A DNA stretch of 64,000 nucleotides, from positions 62,001-126,000 of the forward strand of contig JALNZG010000008.1 of the NCBI GenBank assembly GCA_023229425.1, given 5' to 3'. Positions 62,173 through 64,000 of this stretch are shown here, in pieces. A model generated the notes under the pieces. That model was given only the letters and a program-made list of their open reading frames with translations. It was not told the DNA's origin and ran no database searches. This stretch comes from Ignavibacteriaceae bacterium (GTDB lineage: Bacteria > Bacteroidota > Ignavibacteria > Ignavibacteriales > Ignavibacteriaceae). Position 1 is the stretch's first letter; each line of letters opens with the position of its first letter. The position numbers were made by a program, and so were the translations under genes.

Positions 62173-63190
62173 TCTCTCACATCGCTTTTCTTTTATACTG
62201 CTTTTTAAAATTGAAATCTTGATATTTATAATTTTATTTATAGCGCCTGTCTTCTTATTTCCAATATCTCCGGATCGTAAAATATTTTTTGTCATTTGGG
62301 CTTCCGTTGGATTTTTGATCATTTCCTTTTTTGTAAGAAGAAGATTAAAAGAAATATTTTCAGTAATTGAAAAAAAAATCAAGAGAATGAGCCATGATGA
62401 TTGTAGCGATGATAGAACATTACAACTATCATACGCGTTTAATGAAATTGAAACCGCTTTAAATCAAATGGCTGAGAAGTATAAAAATGATATCGCAAAA
62501 ATGAAACGGCTCGAACGCATACGCACGGAATTTCTCGGTAATGTTTCCCACGAGTTGCGCACACCGATCTTCACTATCCAAGGTTTTTTGGAAACGCTGT
62601 TAAACGGCGCCCTTGAGGACCCAAATGTAAATAGAAAATTTCTTGAAAAAGCCGCTGCACATACGGAAAACTTAAACCATTTGTTAAATGATTTGATTGA
62701 CATTTCCATGATCGAATCGGGTGAAATGCGCTTGAGTTTCCGATATTTCAATTTATTGGATTTCTTAATTGAAATCGTGAAAGAATATGATCCTATAGTT
62801 TTAGAGAAGAATCTTAAAATTGAAATTGGGCAATTCAATAAAAAATTAGAAGTATTCGGCGATAAAAATAAACTTAAACAAGTATTTGTTAATCTCATTC
62901 AAAATGCTATTAAATATTCCAACTCGGGGAAAATTGAGCTTATGGTTGAAGAAGAAAAAAGTTCAGCTTTAATTATCGTAAAAGATTTCGGTGTTGGCAT
63001 ACCGGAAAAAGATATTGAAAGAATATTTGAAAGATTTTATCGTGTTGATAAAACCCGTTCAAAAGAAATTGGTGGAACCGGTTTGGGGCTTGCAATTGTT
63101 AAACATATCGTCGAAGCGCATAATTCAAAAATTGAAGTGAAAAGTAAGGTTGGTGTGGGTTCAGAATTTTCATTCAGTTTGAAAAAATAA
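62162..63190 (+). CDS. PhoR-like sensor histidine kinase
   Basis: This 342-residue membrane kinase has two transmembrane helices near the N-terminus (about 13-34 and 41-57) and only a six-residue loop between them, so it has almost no periplasmic sensor. The dimerisation/phosphorylation domain has His130 in FLGNVSHELRTPIFTIQGF. The catalytic ATPase domain shows the N-box VFVNLIQNAIKYS, G1 VKDFGVGIPEKDIERIFERFYRVD and G2 GGTGLGLAIVKHIVEAH. It phosphorylates the upstream-encoded regulator. The lack of a sensor loop suggests it senses the membrane or a partner protein, as PhoR does through the Pst/PhoU system. Confidence 0.9.
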   Translation: MLRNLSHRFSFILLFKIEILIFIILFIAPVFLFPISPDRKIFFVIWASVGFLIISFFVRRRLKEIFSVIEKKIKRMSHDDCSDDRTLQLSYAFNEIETALNQMAEKYKNDIAKMKRLERIRTEFLGNVSHELRTPIFTIQGFLETLLNGALEDPNVNRKFLEKAAAHTENLNHLLNDLIDISMIESGEMRLSFRYFNLLDFLIEIVKEYDPIVLEKNLKIEIGQFNKKLEVFGDKNKLKQVFVNLIQNAIKYSNSGKIELMVEEEKSSALIIVKDFGVGIPEKDIERIFERFYRVDKTRSKEIGGTGLGLAIVKHIVEAHNSKIEVKSKVGVGSEFSFSLKK

Positions 63191-63298
63191 TTGAATTTAA
63201 TCCTAGCTTGATGTGTATTTATCTCGTAGAAGTTCTTCGTTTTACCTTGCAATACTTCCCTTGCAAAGTTAGATTTACAATAAAAAAACTACACATTT

Positions 63299-64000
63299 TT
63301 GAAAAAAGAAACAATATTTTCTCTTTGCTTAATCTTCTTTTCAACTCTTTGGCTTCAAGGGCAAACAACCCGATCGTCTTACGAGGTTAGCAATTCCGCT
63401 TTCCTTATTGATTCATTTCAAATTAATTTTGATAATCAATACCGAATTAAATCAACAAACATTATTCCCGGAACAGAAAACATTCTACTCAAAGGGAAAA
63501 AACTCTCCGCACACGATTACAAAATAAATTATGCTTTAGGTATGATTTCTTTATCAGATTCTCTGCCTTACTCTATCTTCGATACAATATTCGTTGCTTA
63601 TCGATCCGTCAAAATTTCTCTTCAAAAAGAATACCAACGCAGAGAACTTGTTGTTAGGTATGATGAATCGCGGAAGGATACGATGCGTGTTTTGCGATTG
63701 AATAAACCAATTGATGCAGAATCTGTTTTCGGCAATTCTATTGAAAAGAGTGGTTCAATCATTCGTGGATTTACAGTTGGGACGAATAAAGATTTAACTC
63801 TACAAAGCGGGTTGCGTTTACAATTAGCCGGGAAATTATCTGATGATATCGAAGTAATAGCTGCATTAACAGATGAGAATACTCCAATACAACCCGAAGG
63901 AAATACCGAGCGGCTGGATGAACTTGACAAAGTTTTTATTCAACTTAAACATAAAAATGCTGCCGCAACTTTTGGTGATTATGAAGTGCAAAAAAGGTAC
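63299..64000 (+). CDS. N-terminus of a large exported surface/outer-membrane protein (3' end missing)
   Basis: An open frame from TTG 63299 reaches the window end with no stop (234 codons). It begins with a good signal peptide (KKETIFSLCLIFFSTLWLQGQ). The following text is beta-rich: IIPGTENILLKGKKLSAHDY, then GMISLSDSLPYS. A motif block comes near residues 150-215: S-G-S-I-I-R-G-F-T-V-G-T-N-K-D, LRLQLAGKLSDDIEVIAALT, DENTPIQPEGNTERLDELDK and VFIQLKHK. I recognise that block as recurring in large uncharacterised Bacteroidota outer-membrane proteins, some resembling SprA/Sov translocon text, but I cannot name a family. No ribosome site is evident before the TTG. Confidence 0.6.
   Translation, partial: MKKETIFSLCLIFFSTLWLQGQTTRSSYEVSNSAFLIDSFQINFDNQYRIKSTNIIPGTENILLKGKKLSAHDYKINYALGMISLSDSLPYSIFDTIFVAYRSVKISLQKEYQRRELVVRYDESRKDTMRVLRLNKPIDAESVFGNSIEKSGSIIRGFTVGTNKDLTLQSGLRLQLAGKLSDDIEVIAALTDENTPIQPEGNTERLDELDKVFIQLKHKNAAATFGDYEVQKRY

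Noticed and set aside
63208..63390. 60-codon plus-strand frame after the kinase gene
   Set aside because: It overlaps, in another frame, the better supported TTG frame from 63299, and has no signal, domain or ribosome site.

Overview
The window is AT-rich bacterial DNA, densely coding, with ordinary start codons (several TTG and GTG) and recognisable Shine-Dalgarno sites. Six intact secreted proteins end in the same roughly 85-residue C-terminal domain, which opens with a QNYPNPFNP motif, continues through a KVYDxLGxEVA segment and closes with a basic tail. This is the sorting domain of type IX secretion (T9SS) substrates. With this form of the motif, two Ycf48-like BNR proteins and the gene content, I infer a member of the Bacteroidota/Chlorobi group, most likely an Ignavibacteria-type organism. 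That placement is inference; there is no rRNA in the window.

Layout. (1) 1-10.5 kb is a run of plus-strand exported proteins: an endonuclease I (5' end missing), a PHB-depolymerase/feruloyl-esterase-like hydrolase, a membrane-anchored TIM-barrel protein, a lipoprotein, a frameshifted sorting-domain remnant, two 14-repeat BNR proteins and one unknown. (2) 10.5-26.2 kb is mainly housekeeping: suhB-like (minus), lon, fRMsr, dnaX, cmk, ispH, rpsA, mtaB, a DUF5683-like protein, and pyrR-pyrB-pyrC on the minus strand. An accessory scar between fRMsr and dnaX holds mazE, a destroyed mazF and a KilA-N gene with striking palindromes. (3) 26.3-51.6 kb is the unusual part. A DUF2254-like membrane protein is followed by a GldL-like inner-membrane protein, a short GldM-like protein, a periplasmic protein, and two outer-membrane families in the order A-B-A-B. 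Next comes a single 4651-residue exported protein with 44 Ig-like repeats, FnIII, dockerin-like, cohesin-like and T9SS domains, then a lipoprotein carrying a cohesin-like domain. (4) 51.6-64 kb holds an MBL hydrolase (minus), an outer-membrane protein, a TonB-dependent receptor, an orphan DNA methyltransferase, xseA-xseB, dxs, a Gfo/Idh/MocA oxidoreductase, a PhoB/PhoR-type two-component pair, and the start of a large surface protein running off the window.

How they may work together. In gliding Bacteroidota the GldL-GldM motor uses proton-motive force to drive T9SS and to move giant adhesins such as SprB. Here a divergent GldL/GldM-like pair lies directly upstream of duplicated outer-membrane proteins of unknown family and a giant repetitive T9SS substrate. 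The neighbouring lipoprotein could hold that giant by a cohesin-dockerin contact. I infer a dedicated surface-adhesin or motility module. It is the strongest candidate here for an undescribed system, but its function rests on domain resemblance and gene order, not on any search. Several small palindromic elements have landed in or beside genes (8311, 11349, 21195, 60436). The pyrR ribosome binding site sits inside a hairpin. No tRNA, rRNA, CRISPR array or insertion sequence was recognised, and no stretch longer than 300 bases lacks a gene.
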